In this document: piece by piece, positions 42,464-49,239 of the stretch
Layout of the letters: every line of letters starts with the position of its first letter
Position numbering within the stretch: position 1 is the first letter of the stretch
Assembly (NCBI GenBank): GCA_023251935.1
Contig: JAHEXV010000013.1
Coordinates: 1-49,239 of the forward strand
From: a bacterium
Lineage (GTDB): Bacteria > Actinomycetota > Thermoleophilia > Solirubrobacterales > 70-9
Direction of reading: 5' to 3'
Length of the DNA stretch: 49,239 nucleotides
The notes under the pieces: model-generated
The model's input: the letters and a program-made list of their open reading frames with translations, nothing else
Told to the model about the DNA's origin: nothing
Databases searched by the model: none
Translations under genes and position numbers: made by a program

Positions 42464-43663
42464 CTAGCGATGGCGCTTGAAGGTGACGACCGAGGCGTCA
42501 TCGTTGCCGGTCACATAGACGCTGCGCCCATTGGGCGATGACGCCATCAGATAGGCACCGAGGAGGCCATCGATGCCGCCTTGGCCGTCGAACTTCGCGT
42601 TGACGAAGTGCAGCTTGCCTGATCTCCGACTGCGCTTGAAGGTGGCCACTGCTGCCTCGTCGAAGCCACTCGCGTAGACGTTGTGGCCGTCCGGCGCCAC
42701 CGTGAGGTCGAAGGTGCCGGCGAGCCCGTCCACGCCTCCCAGCCCGTCGACCTTCGCGTTCACGAACTTGAGCCTGCCGGTCCTTCGGCTGCGCTTGAAG
42801 GTATCGACGGCGTTATCGCCCGCCGCCGACACATAGACGCTCCGGTCATCGGGTGAAACCTGGAGCCCCGTCGCGTCGCTGAGCAGAGCGCCGCCCTGGC
42901 CGTCGAACTTCGCGTTCACGAACGTGAGCCTGCCGGTGCGGCCGTTGCGCCTGAAGGTGGCGACGGCGGCGTCCGTCTCCGAGGCCACGTAGACGCTCTT
43001 TCCGTCGGCCGAAGCCGCAACCTCGAACGCGCCCTCCAAGCCATCGACCCCACCCTGGCCGTCGAACTTCGCGTTCACGAACTTGAGCTTGCCGGTGCGC
43101 CGGTTGCGCTTGAAGGTCGCGAGGGCATTCTCATCGAACCCGGTCACGTAGGCATTCCTGCCGTTCGACGAAACCTCGACATCCTCGGTCCCCTCCAGGC
43201 CGTCGACGCCGCCCTGGCCGTCGAATTTCGCGTTCACGAACTTGAGCTTGCCGGTGCGGCGGTTGCGCTTGAAGGTCGCGATCGCGTCATCACCCTCGCC
43301 CGCTACGTAGACATTGCGGCTGTCCGGCGACGCTGCCAATCCCTGGGCGGCTGCGATGCCGTCGACTCCCCCTTGACCGTCGACCTTCTTGTTGACGAAC
43401 TTGAGCTTCCCGCTGCGCCGGTTGCGCTCGAAGGTCAGGAGCGTGTTGTCGGAGTCCCCGCTGACGTAGACGCTGCGACCGTCGGCCGAGACGACCACGT
43501 CCCATGGATCGCTGAGGCCGGTTACACCGCCCTGGCCATCGAACTTCGCCTGCTGGAACTTCAGCTTGCCGAAGGTCGCCGCCAGCGCGGCACCGGTCGC
43601 GGCGGTGAGCGCCACGGTCCCGGTGGCGAGCAAAGTCGCCCTCAGCGTTCCCCGTAGGTTCAC
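42464..43663 (-). CDS. Secreted seven-repeat beta-propeller protein
   Basis: A 399-residue exported protein. After a signal peptide (about 1-29) come seven repeats of about 53 residues. Each contains a KLKFVNAKFDGQGG-like strand, a DGL turn, then SPDGRSVYVSG-type YVTN/lactonase strands and ATFKRNRRTG at the join. Seven blades are expected to close into one propeller. Repeats 3 and 4 are nearly identical, also in DNA. It resembles lactonase/6-phosphogluconolactonase-type propellers but has no visible catalytic residues, so a surface binding role is as likely. The GTG start has a TAGGTT box nine nt upstream. It separates rplQ from truA. Confidence 0.85.
   Translation of the reverse strand: MNLRGTLRATLLATGTVALTAATGAALAATFGKLKFQQAKFDGQGGVTGLSDPWDVVVSADGRSVYVSGDSDNTLLTFERNRRSGKLKFVNKKVDGQGGVDGIAAAQGLAASPDSRNVYVAGEGDDAIATFKRNRRTGKLKFVNAKFDGQGGVDGLEGTEDVEVSSNGRNAYVTGFDENALATFKRNRRTGKLKFVNAKFDGQGGVDGLEGAFEVAASADGKSVYVASETDAAVATFRRNGRTGRLTFVNAKFDGQGGALLSDATGLQVSPDDRSVYVSAAGDNAVDTFKRSRRTGRLKFVNAKVDGLGGVDGLAGTFDLTVAPDGHNVYASGFDEAAVATFKRSRRSGKLHFVNAKFDGQGGIDGLLGAYLMASSPNGRSVYVTGNDDASVVTFKRHR
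42570..43590 (-). repeat. Tandem coding repeats, unit about 159 bp
   Basis: Within the propeller gene a segment encoding AKFDGQGG recurs seven times at intervals near 159-165 bp. The copies around 43056 and 43215 are almost identical over more than 60 bp. This is a source of slippage or recombination. Confidence 0.8.
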
Positions 43664-43672
43664 GGCCCGACA

Positions 43673-43678
43673 AACCTA
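43673..43678 (-). promoter_or_regulatory. -10 box (TAGGTT) of the beta-propeller gene
   Basis: It ends 9 nt before the GTG at 43663, within the 49-nt gap after rplQ. Confidence 0.4.
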
Positions 43679-43712
43679 ACATCGCGTCGGGGTGGCGACG
43701 TAGGCGCCGAGC

Positions 43713-44066
43713 CTAGACCAGCTCGATGAAGACCATCTCGGTCGAGTCCGAGCGACGCGGGCCGAGCTTGACGATCCGCGTGTAGCCGCCGGGGCGCTCC
43801 GAGTAGCGGGGCGCGACCTCCTCGAACAGCTTGTGGACGACGAACCGATCTCCCCCCAGCTCGGAGAGGGCCCGGCGACGGGCGTGGAGGTCGCCCCGCT
43901 TGGCGAGCGTGATCAGCTTTTCGACCTCCGGCTTCACCGCCTTGGCCTTCGCCTGGCTGGTCTTGATCCGCTCGTGTTGGATCAGCTCGCGCGAGAGGTT
44001 GCGCAGCAGCGAGCGCCGGTGAGCCCGGTCGCGGCTCAGCTTGTGGCGGGTCCGGCGGTGGCGCAT
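43713..44066 (-). CDS. rplQ: 50S ribosomal protein L17
   Basis: A 117-residue protein lining the exit side of the large subunit. MRHRRTRHKLSRDRAHRRSL and LLRNLSRELIQHERIKTSQA at the N-terminus and GGYTRIVKLGPRRSDSTEMV at the end are characteristic. The ATG overlaps the rpoA TAA stop by one base (TAATG). It is the last gene of the ribosomal cluster. Confidence 0.98.
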   Translation of the reverse strand: MRHRRTRHKLSRDRAHRRSLLRNLSRELIQHERIKTSQAKAKAVKPEVEKLITLAKRGDLHARRRALSELGGDRFVVHKLFEEVAPRYSERPGGYTRIVKLGPRRSDSTEMVFIELV

Positions 44067-45031
44067 TACTCCTCGCGCAGCGAGAGGCCCAGCGCGGCCA
44101 GGGCGTCCTTCACCTCGTCCGTCGAGCGCTTGCCGAAGTTGGGGATCGCGTTCAGCTCCGACTCGGAGCGCTGGACGAGGTCCCCGACGGTCTGGATGCC
44201 CGCCCGCTTCAGGCAGTTGTAGGCGCGAACGCCGATCTCGAGCTCCTCGATCAGGCGGTCGTCGCCCTCGCCGGCGGCGAGCGGCGCAAAGCCCGCCTCG
44301 GCAGCGACGTCGCCGTTGCGGCTGGTCAGCTCCTCGACCCGATCGGCGTCGGTGAAGATCGCCAGGCTCTTGATCAGGATCTCGGCGGCCTCGCGGAGTG
44401 CTGTGGCGGGCTCGATCGAGCCGTCGGTCTCGACCTCGAGCGCCAGCTTGTCGAAGTCGGTCCGCTGGCCGACGCGGGCGGAATCGACGGCGTAGGACGC
44501 GCGCCGGATCGGCGAGAAGATCGAGTCGATCGGGATCACCCCGAGCGGCTGGTCCTCGGTCTTGTTGTCCTCGGCGGGCGAGTAGCCACGGCCTCGGCCG
44601 ATGGTCAGGTACATCTCGAGCTTGGTGCGCTTCTCGAGCGTCGCGATCGGAGCGTCCGGGTTGAGGATCTCGACGCCGGCGGGCAGGTCGATGTCCTTGG
44701 CCTTCACCTCGCCGGGGCCGGTCGCCACCAGCGGCGCCTCGACCTCGTCGGCGTCGGTGTGCATCCGGATGACGATGTCCTTGAGGTTGAGGACGATGTC
44801 GGTGACGTCCTCCTTGACCCCGGAAACGGTCGAGAACTCGTGCGCCACGCCCTCGATTCGCACGCTCTTGATCGCCGCGCCGCCCAGCGAGGAGAGCAGC
44901 ACGCGGCGCAGGCTGTTGCCGAACGTGTAGCCGAAGCCCTTGTCGAGGGGCTCGATCGTGAAGGTGCCGCGATTGTCGGCGACCTTCTCGCTGGAGATCT
45001 TCGGGAGTTGGAATTCGGGCAGGGTGGTCAT
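44066..45031 (-). CDS. rpoA: RNA polymerase alpha subunit
   Basis: A 321-residue subunit. The N-terminal domain dimerises and binds beta/beta' (FTIEPLDKGFGYTFGNSLRR, LSSLGGAAIKSVRIEGVAHE). After a linker the C-terminal domain (about 250-321) contains LIEELEIGVRAYNCLKRAGI and the DNA-contacting NFGKRSTDEVKDALAALGLS. ATG 45031 follows AGAGGA. It is coupled to rplQ by a one-base overlap. Confidence 0.98.
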   Translation of the reverse strand: MTTLPEFQLPKISSEKVADNRGTFTIEPLDKGFGYTFGNSLRRVLLSSLGGAAIKSVRIEGVAHEFSTVSGVKEDVTDIVLNLKDIVIRMHTDADEVEAPLVATGPGEVKAKDIDLPAGVEILNPDAPIATLEKRTKLEMYLTIGRGRGYSPAEDNKTEDQPLGVIPIDSIFSPIRRASYAVDSARVGQRTDFDKLALEVETDGSIEPATALREAAEILIKSLAIFTDADRVEELTSRNGDVAAEAGFAPLAAGEGDDRLIEELEIGVRAYNCLKRAGIQTVGDLVQRSESELNAIPNFGKRSTDEVKDALAALGLSLREE

Positions 45032-45069
45032 CGCTTCCTCTGGGATCGTTGCTTTCTTGGTTGCCGGCC

Positions 45070-45690
45070 CTACTTGGAGTAGAGCTCGACGATCAGCTGT
45101 TCAGCGACCGGCGTGGTGATCTCGCCGCGCTCGGGCAGGCGGAGCACCTTCGCGGTCAGTGAGTCGTGGTCGGCCTGCAGCCAGGGCGGCACCGCCGCCG
45201 TCAGCTCGGTCGCCGACCGAACGACATCGGCCGCCTTGGAGTCGGCACGGATCGAGATCACCTCGTCCGGGCGGACCTGGTAGGAGGGAATGTCGACCCG
45301 GCGGCCGTTGACGAGCCAGTGGCCGTGGCCGATCAGCTGCCGAGCCTGGCGGCGCGAGGCCGCGAAGCCGAGCCGGACCAGCACGTTGTCGAGCCGGCGC
45401 TCGAGCAGACGCAGCAGGTTCTCACCGGTGATGCCCGGCTGACGCGAAGCCTTGTCGTAGTAGCCGCGGAACTGTCTCTCGAGCACCTGGTAGTAGCGGC
45501 GCGCCTTCTGCTTCTCGCGCAGCTGCTGGCGGTACTCGGACTGGCGCATCCGCCCTCGCCCGTGCTCCCCCGGCGGGTACGAGCGCCGCTCGACGCCGCA
45601 CTTCTCGGTCAGGCAGCGGGCGCCCTTCAGGAACAGCTTCTGTCCCTCGCGCCGACACTGCTTGCACTGGGGTGAGGTGTCTCGCGCCAC
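45070..45690 (-). CDS. rpsD: 30S ribosomal protein S4
   Basis: A 206-residue primary 16S rRNA binder. The N-terminus holds a zinc knuckle, Cys9, Cys12, Cys26 and Cys31, so this is the zinc (C+) form. The S4 domain is visible as [20 protein letters not shown] and [22 protein letters not shown] 45690 lies three nt after the rpsK stop. Confidence 0.98.
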   Translation of the reverse strand: MARDTSPQCKQCRREGQKLFLKGARCLTEKCGVERRSYPPGEHGRGRMRQSEYRQQLREKQKARRYYQVLERQFRGYYDKASRQPGITGENLLRLLERRLDNVLVRLGFAASRRQARQLIGHGHWLVNGRRVDIPSYQVRPDEVISIRADSKAADVVRSATELTAAVPPWLQADHDSLTAKVLRLPERGEITTPVAEQLIVELYSK

Positions 45691-45693
45691 CGG

Positions 45694-46104
45694 CTAGACC
45701 CTCCGCCGCTTGCGGGGGCGACACCCGTTGTGGGCCTGAGGGGTGACGTCCTTGACGGTGGTCACCTGAAGGCCGGCGGCCTGCAGCGAGCGGATCGCCG
45801 TGTCGCGACCCGAGCCGGCCCCCTTTGCATGGACCTCGACCCGCTCGAGGCCATGCTCCATGCCCTTGCGGGCGGCGGCGTCGGCCGTCACCTGGGCGGC
45901 GAACGGGGTCGACTTCCGCGAGCCCTTGAACCCGGCCGAGCCGGCGGACTCCCAGCAGACCACGTTCCCCTCGGTGTCGGCGATGGTCACGATCGTGTTG
46001 TTGAAGCTCGTCTTGATGTGGGCGACCCCGTAGGCGATGTTCTTCTTCACCCGGCGGCGGGAGCGGCCCTTGCCGCGCGCCGGTCCTCTCTTTGGTTGAG
46101 CCAT
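45694..46104 (-). CDS. rpsK: 30S ribosomal protein S11
   Basis: A 136-residue protein of the platform. The basic N-terminus is followed by [20 protein letters not shown], the diagnostic [19 protein letters not shown] and the C-terminal [18 protein letters not shown] 46104 follows AGGAG; the longer frame upstream is not needed. It lies 10 nt after rpsM. Confidence 0.98.
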   Translation of the reverse strand: MAQPKRGPARGKGRSRRRVKKNIAYGVAHIKTSFNNTIVTIADTEGNVVCWESAGSAGFKGSRKSTPFAAQVTADAAARKGMEHGLERVEVHAKGAGSGRDTAIRSLQAAGLQVTTVKDVTPQAHNGCRPRKRRRV

Positions 46105-46114
46105 CGTCGTGCTC

Positions 46115-46498
46115 CTACTTCGGCGTCGGGGCCTTGCGCTTGCCGGCAACGCTCATCCGGCGCGGCCCCTTGCGGGTCCGCGCGTTGGTCTTCGTGCGCT
46201 GGCCGCGGACCGGCAGCCCGCGACGGTGACGCAGGCCGCGATAGGCGCCGATCTCCGACAGCCGCTTGATGTTCTGCGAGCGGTCGCGGCGGAGGTCGCC
46301 TTCGACCTCTCGCGACTCGACCGCCTCGCGAAGCTTGACCACCTCGTCGTCGGTCAGGTCCTTGACGTAGGTGTTGGGATCGACGCCCACATCGCCGACG
46401 ATCTTGCCGGCCGTCGAGGGGCCGATGCCGTGCACGTAGGTGAGCCCCACCTCTATGCGCTTGTTGACCGGGATGTTGACGCCTGCGATTCGTGCCAC
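46115..46498 (-). CDS. rpsM: 30S ribosomal protein S13
   Basis: A 127-residue head protein that contacts the P-site tRNA and 50S bridges. [53 protein letters not shown] and the basic tail are all typical. The start is GTG 46498, seven nt after the rpmJ stop, with a weak SD inside rpmJ. Confidence 0.98.
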   Translation of the reverse strand: MARIAGVNIPVNKRIEVGLTYVHGIGPSTAGKIVGDVGVDPNTYVKDLTDDEVVKLREAVESREVEGDLRRDRSQNIKRLSEIGAYRGLRHRRGLPVRGQRTKTNARTRKGPRRMSVAGKRKAPTPK

Positions 46499-46505
46499 CG
46501 AAGAG

Positions 46506-46619
46506 CTAACCCTGCCTCTGTTTGTGTCGCGGATTCGAGCAGATGACCAGCACGACGCCACGCCGCCGGATGATCCGGCAACGCTCACACATCGGCTTTA
46601 CGGACGCTCGAACCTTCAT
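46506..46619 (-). CDS. rpmJ: 50S ribosomal protein L36
   Basis: A 37-residue protein that is easily missed because of its size. The frame starts [20 protein letters not shown] and ends PRHKQRQG, with the zinc ligands Cys11, Cys14, Cys27 and His32, i.e. the zinc-binding form. It is the first gene of the ribosomal run here. infA, which normally precedes it, is absent; the 139 nt upstream to the VIT gene hold no frame of that type. Confidence 0.96.
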   Translation of the reverse strand: MKVRASVKPMCERCRIIRRRGVVLVICSNPRHKQRQG

Positions 46620-46758
46620 CCCACACTTCGCGCGGGTCGTATCCAATCAATTACGGAGAAGGCCCACCGGCCCCAGGAATCGGGCCCGCGGGCACCAGCA
46701 CACGGCCTTGCGGCCGACCGAGAATGGTAGCAGGCGGGATTTCGTGCCTGGCGGCCAG
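46620..46758 (-). promoter_or_regulatory. Leader/promoter region of rpmJ-rplQ run
   Basis: A non-coding 139 nt. An AT-rich patch at about 46638-46656 (minus strand TAATTGATTGGATACGAC) is the likely -10 region. A CGGCC-GCAA-GGCCG hairpin with a GNRA loop lies nearer the VIT stop and could end that transcript. No good -35 is seen, so the exact promoter is uncertain. Confidence 0.35.
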
Positions 46759-47259
46759 CTACGCCTGGCCGACGGCGACGCCGACCGCGGCGACCATCAC
46801 GCCGGCGAGCGTCACCTGGAGCAGCGACTGGGTCAGCGGGACGCTCAGGAATCGGCGGCGGATCCAGGCGATCGCGACCAGCTCGCAGGCGACGATCGGA
46901 TACGCGACCGCGAGCGCCGTGCCGACATCGCTGATCAGGAACGGCAGCGCGTGCACGCTGCCTCCGATGAAGGTGGCAACGCCGGTGATCACCCCCCGGG
47001 TCGCGGAATCGCCGCGCCCGGTCAGGGCGCCGTCGTCCGACAGCGCCTCGGAGATGCCCATGCTGATCGCCGCCCCCAAAGCGGCGGCAAACCCGACCAG
47101 GAGCGCGGCGCGCGAGCCGGCCAGGTAGGCGGCGGCGAAGATCGGGGCGAGGGTGGAGACGGTCCCGTCGATCAGCCCGATCAGACCTGGCTGGATCACC
47201 TGCAGGAGGCGTTCCTTGTCGCTTCCGCCGCGCCAGCTCTCGATCACCGAGTCGACCAT
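46759..47259 (-). CDS. VIT1/CCC1-family (iron/manganese) transporter, short form
   Basis: A 166-residue membrane protein with about five hydrophobic segments. QPGLIGLIDGTVSTLAPIFA at the start and AAALGAAISMGISEALSDDG are family-type, and the following TRGVITGVATFIGGSVHALP fits the later helices. It is shorter than typical VIT1 proteins, and the metal-binding cytosolic helical insert appears reduced. It could move Fe2+ or Mn2+. Its ATG lies six nt after TATAAG and is divergent from the fur-like gene, so metal control is plausible. Confidence 0.75.
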   Translation of the reverse strand: MVDSVIESWRGGSDKERLLQVIQPGLIGLIDGTVSTLAPIFAAAYLAGSRAALLVGFAAALGAAISMGISEALSDDGALTGRGDSATRGVITGVATFIGGSVHALPFLISDVGTALAVAYPIVACELVAIAWIRRRFLSVPLTQSLLQVTLAGVMVAAVGVAVGQA

Positions 47260-47265
47260 GCACCA

Positions 47266-47271
47266 CTTATA
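47266..47271 (-). promoter_or_regulatory. -10 box (TATAAG) of the VIT gene
   Basis: It ends 6 nt before the ATG at 47259. Confidence 0.45.
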
Positions 47272-47285
47272 GCAAATGAATTAAG

Positions 47286-47311
47286 ATTAGGACGCCCTTA
47301 AAGGCATTAGG
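47286..47311. promoter_or_regulatory. ATTAGG direct repeat between VIT and fur-like genes
   Basis: ATTAGG at 47286-47291 and again at 47306-47311, spaced exactly 20 bp (two helical turns), flank an imperfect CCTT-A-AAGG palindrome. It is a candidate binding site for the Fur-family protein. It differs from the classical Fur box. Confidence 0.4.
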
Positions 47312-47313
47312 CT
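47308..47313 (+). promoter_or_regulatory. -10 box (TAGGCT) of the fur-like gene
   Basis: It ends 6 nt before the ATG at 47320 and overlaps the second ATTAGG repeat. Confidence 0.4.
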
Positions 47314-47319
47314 ACCCTG

Positions 47320-47769
47320 ATGACAGTGACCGGCACGGAGACCACCTCGACGACGGAGCAGGCGACGGCCGCCCTGCGCGCCGCCGGGTACCGCGTCACC
47401 TCCCAGCGGCTGCTGATCCACCAGACGCTGGTCGAGCTCGGCCGCCACGTCTCCGCCGAGGAGCTGCTCGGCGCGGTCGCCGAGCGCCTGCCCAACGTCT
47501 CGCTGCCGACCGTGTACGCGAGCCTCGACGCGCTCGAGGAGGCGGGGCTCGTTCGCCGCGTCGCCGCCGGCCGCGGACGGGCCCTCTACGACTCGCGTCC
47601 GGTCGACCACCACCACCTGGTCTGCAGGCGATGCGGCGCGGTCGAGGATCTCGACGCGCCCGTCCCCCTCGACCGGGCCCTCGCCTCGGCCAAGCGGGAG
47701 GGCTTCGCGGTCGACGGCGCCGAGGTCGTGGTCCACGGGCTGTGCGCGAGCTGCGCCGCCGAGGGCTGA
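47320..47769 (+). CDS. Fur-family metalloregulator
   Basis: A 149-residue dimeric repressor. The winged helix has YRVTSQRLLIHQTLVELGRH and SLPTVYASLDALEEAGLVRR. The His-rich metal site is DHHHLVCRRCG (His97-99, Cys102, Cys105), and a second CxxC (LCASC, Cys142 and Cys145) completes the structural zinc site. The sequence does not separate Fur, Zur and PerR subtypes; the neighbouring VIT transporter favours iron or manganese. It is divergent from that gene over 60 nt with overlapping promoter elements. Confidence 0.9.
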   Translation: MTVTGTETTSTTEQATAALRAAGYRVTSQRLLIHQTLVELGRHVSAEELLGAVAERLPNVSLPTVYASLDALEEAGLVRRVAAGRGRALYDSRPVDHHHLVCRRCGAVEDLDAPVPLDRALASAKREGFAVDGAEVVVHGLCASCAAEG

Positions 47770-47773
47770 GCCC

Positions 47774-48358
47774 TCACCAAAGGCCGGGGACGAGCCGCCA
47801 GGTGCGCTCCGTGTACTCCCGATAGGGATCGCCCAGCTCGCTGGCGAGGACGTCCTCCTCGTGGGCGAGCCGGACGCTGAACCCGATCAGCGGCGGAAGC
47901 AGGCAGGCCGGAATCGAAAGCCAGGTGCCGAGCGCGATCCCGAGGCCGAGCGAGGCCATCAGCAGGCCGGTGTAGCTCGGGTGGCGGATCAGCCTGTAGG
48001 GGCCGCTGTCGACCACCCGGTGATCGGCCTGGACGACGACGGTGAACTTGAAGAACCGGCCCAGCTCGTGGACTGCCCAGGCGCGCAGGGCCAGTCCGGC
48101 GCAGAACACCGCGAGGCCAACCGCGAGGGGCCACCATCCCGGGCCGGGGAGGGTCAGGTCATCGGTGCCGGCGGCGAGCACGCCCAGGCCGAGGCCCCCG
48201 AGCACCGAGAGGGTGAGGGGGACGAAGCTGCGATCGCCGCTGTCGGCCTCGCCGCCGCGGGCGCGAACCGCGAGGACGAGCTCGAACAGCGCCCAGCCGC
48301 CCGCGCAGAGCCAGAAGACGAGCTCCGCGGTCCCGCCGTGGACGGCGAGCGGCTTCAC
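47774..48358 (-). CDS. Isoprenylcysteine carboxyl methyltransferase-like membrane protein
   Basis: A 194-residue integral membrane enzyme of the ICMT/PEMT group with about five helices. The SAM-binding signature is GPYRLIRHPSYTGLLM (about 118-133) with the conserved RHP and the late EEDVLASELGDPYREY. In bacteria such proteins methylate lipids or other small hydrophobic molecules; the substrate is unknown. GTG 48358 overlaps the map stop by four bases (GTGA), so it is translated with map. It converges on the fur-like gene with a 4-nt gap. Confidence 0.85.
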   Translation of the reverse strand: MKPLAVHGGTAELVFWLCAGGWALFELVLAVRARGGEADSGDRSFVPLTLSVLGGLGLGVLAAGTDDLTLPGPGWWPLAVGLAVFCAGLALRAWAVHELGRFFKFTVVVQADHRVVDSGPYRLIRHPSYTGLLMASLGLGIALGTWLSIPACLLPPLIGFSVRLAHEEDVLASELGDPYREYTERTWRLVPGLW

Positions 48359-49110
48359 TCCTCATGCCAGGGAGTCAGGACCCGCGGTCCGTCCTCGGTC
48401 ACGGCGACGGTGAACTCGAAGTGGGCGGCGAGCGAGCCGTCGGCCGAGTAGACCGCCCAGTTGTCGTCGCCGACCCGGACCTCCGGCCCGCCGGCGTTCA
48501 CCATCGGCTCGATCGCCAGCACCATTCCGGGCTCGAGCTGCGGCCCTCTGCCGGGCTCGCCGTAGTTGGGGATCTGCGGGTCCTCGTGCATGTCGCGGCC
48601 GATCCCGTGACCGACGAGCGAGCGGATGATCGACAACCCCCGCGACTCAACCTGGCGCTGGACCGCCGCCGAGACGTCGCCGAGGTGGTTGTGCGGCCGC
48701 GCCTCCCGAGCCCCCGCGATCAGCGCCTCCTTGGTGACGTCGAGCAGCTCCCGGGCCTGGGGGGTGATCGGGCCGACCGGCACCGTGATCGCGGCGTCGG
48801 CCACCCAGCCGTCCTTGGTCACCCCGACGTCGAGGGAGACGATGTCGCCGCGCTTCAGCTCGTAGGCGCCGGGGATCCCGTGGACGACCATCGAGTTCGG
48901 CGAGGCGCAGATCGACCCCGGGAAGCCCCGGTAGCCCTTGAACGACGCCTCCGCGCCCTGGGCGGTGATGAAGCGCTCGGCGGCGGCGTCGAGGTCGGCG
49001 GTGGTGACGCCGGGGTGGCACTTCGACCGCAGCATGCGCAGGCAGCGAGCCTGGATCGCGCCCGACGCGGCCATGCGCTCGATCTGCTCCGGGGTCTTCT
49101 TGACGATCAC
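48355..49110 (-). CDS. map: Methionine aminopeptidase, type I
   Basis: A 251-residue dinuclear metalloprotease that removes the initiator Met. The five ligands are Asp94, Asp105, His168, Glu201 and Glu232, seen in SLDVGV, VADAAI, GHGIGRDMHED, AIEPMV and HFEFTVAV. GTG 49110 lies 25 nt after the adk stop. The adk-map pair is the normal actinobacterial order. Confidence 0.97.
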   Translation of the reverse strand: MIVKKTPEQIERMAASGAIQARCLRMLRSKCHPGVTTADLDAAAERFITAQGAEASFKGYRGFPGSICASPNSMVVHGIPGAYELKRGDIVSLDVGVTKDGWVADAAITVPVGPITPQARELLDVTKEALIAGAREARPHNHLGDVSAAVQRQVESRGLSIIRSLVGHGIGRDMHEDPQIPNYGEPGRGPQLEPGMVLAIEPMVNAGGPEVRVGDDNWAVYSADGSLAAHFEFTVAVTEDGPRVLTPWHEE

Positions 49111-49135
49111 GACGTGAAACCGGCCCGGGCTCTGC

Positions 49136-49239
49136 TCAGAGCTCTTCTTCCATCCTCAGCGTGGCCAGCATCGCGCGGATGCTGTCATTGACGTCGTCGG
49201 GCTCGCGCGATCCATCGACCCGGCGCAGGATGCCGCTGT
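49136..49239 (-). CDS. adk: Adenylate kinase, C-terminal end (5' end outside window)
   Basis: The last 34 codons of a minus-strand gene. The translation includes GILRRVDGSREPDDVNDSIR followed by AMLATLRMEEEL, matching the end of adenylate kinases (LxxVDG, then a helix with LR). Its place before map supports the call. Only the tail is visible, so the catalytic P-loop cannot be checked. Confidence 0.82.
   Translation of the reverse strand, partial: SGILRRVDGSREPDDVNDSIRAMLATLRMEEEL

Noticed and set aside
42570-43590. CRISPR-like regular repeats
   Set aside because: The 159-bp periodicity is coding, in frame with a propeller protein, and has no spacers.
46620-46758. Search for infA just upstream of rpmJ
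   Set aside because: No frame on the minus strand resembles IF1 and the gap is shorter than the gene.

Overview
The window is a dense, very GC-rich chromosomal segment with about 57 genes. I see no insertion sequence, prophage, plasmid or CRISPR signature. The gene families point to the phylum Actinomycetota, and more specifically to a Thermoleophilia/Solirubrobacterales-like lineage. The evidence is the very high GC content, an anchor peptide of the SYANVVATLALLVALGGG type, a CGNR regulator, DUF2277, zinc-type S4 and L36, and many genes whose start codon follows a TANNNT box by only 6-9 nt, as expected for leaderless actinobacterial mRNAs. The taxonomic call is an inference from family content, not a match.

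Layout from left to right. 1-2592: the 3' end of bioB, then bioF and bioD with tight or overlapping junctions; bioA sits alone about 10 kb away (12426-13778). 2638-6491: a divergent pair (unknown protein and CGNR zinc-finger regulator), a small anchored protein with no canonical start codon, a perfect 15-bp hairpin, and a marR-MFS exporter operon. 6716-12242: a minus-strand block of exported, probably copper-handling proteins. It holds two tandem copies of a parallel beta-helix plus cupredoxin cassette, a two-domain multicopper oxidase and a larger cupredoxin. 13832-15864: an ECF sigma factor overlapping a membrane DUF4349 protein, then rubredoxin. 15905-28643: mostly single genes for secreted hydrolases, redox and housekeeping functions (lipase-like esterase, NUDIX, flavin split-barrel, SCP2, GMC oxidoreductase, superoxide dismutase, epimerase, GH5 glycosidase, RibD/DHFR-like, DUF2277, CorA, DUF1697). 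28656-32941: an SDR, tRNA-Pro(CGG), a split-barrel protein, SnoaL-like proteins, a DsbA-like thiol protein, Nif3 and a 60-residue HTH-like protein. 33020-42399: acyl-CoA synthetase, patatin, PBP4-type carboxypeptidase, ligA, surE, a double-hotdog protein and truA. 42464-49239: a seven-repeat beta-propeller protein, then rplQ-rpoA-rpsD-rpsK-rpsM-rpmJ on the minus strand, a VIT/Fur divergent pair, an ICMT-like methyltransferase, map and the 3' end of adk.

How the genes work together. bioB/F/D/A cover the last steps of biotin synthesis. marR-MFS looks like a self-regulated drug-export unit. The beta-helix/cupredoxin/oxidase block has the look of one extracellular copper-redox module and is the best candidate here for an undescribed system; both cassettes carry the same 37-nt leader element exactly 54 nt upstream of the start codon. 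The right end is the conserved adk-map-rpmJ-rpsM-rpsK-rpsD-rpoA-rplQ-truA region, but it has lost infA locally and gained a Fur/VIT/ICMT insert on one side and a beta-propeller gene on the other. Convergent genes are packed extremely tightly: three pairs share a single CTAG as the stop codon of both genes.
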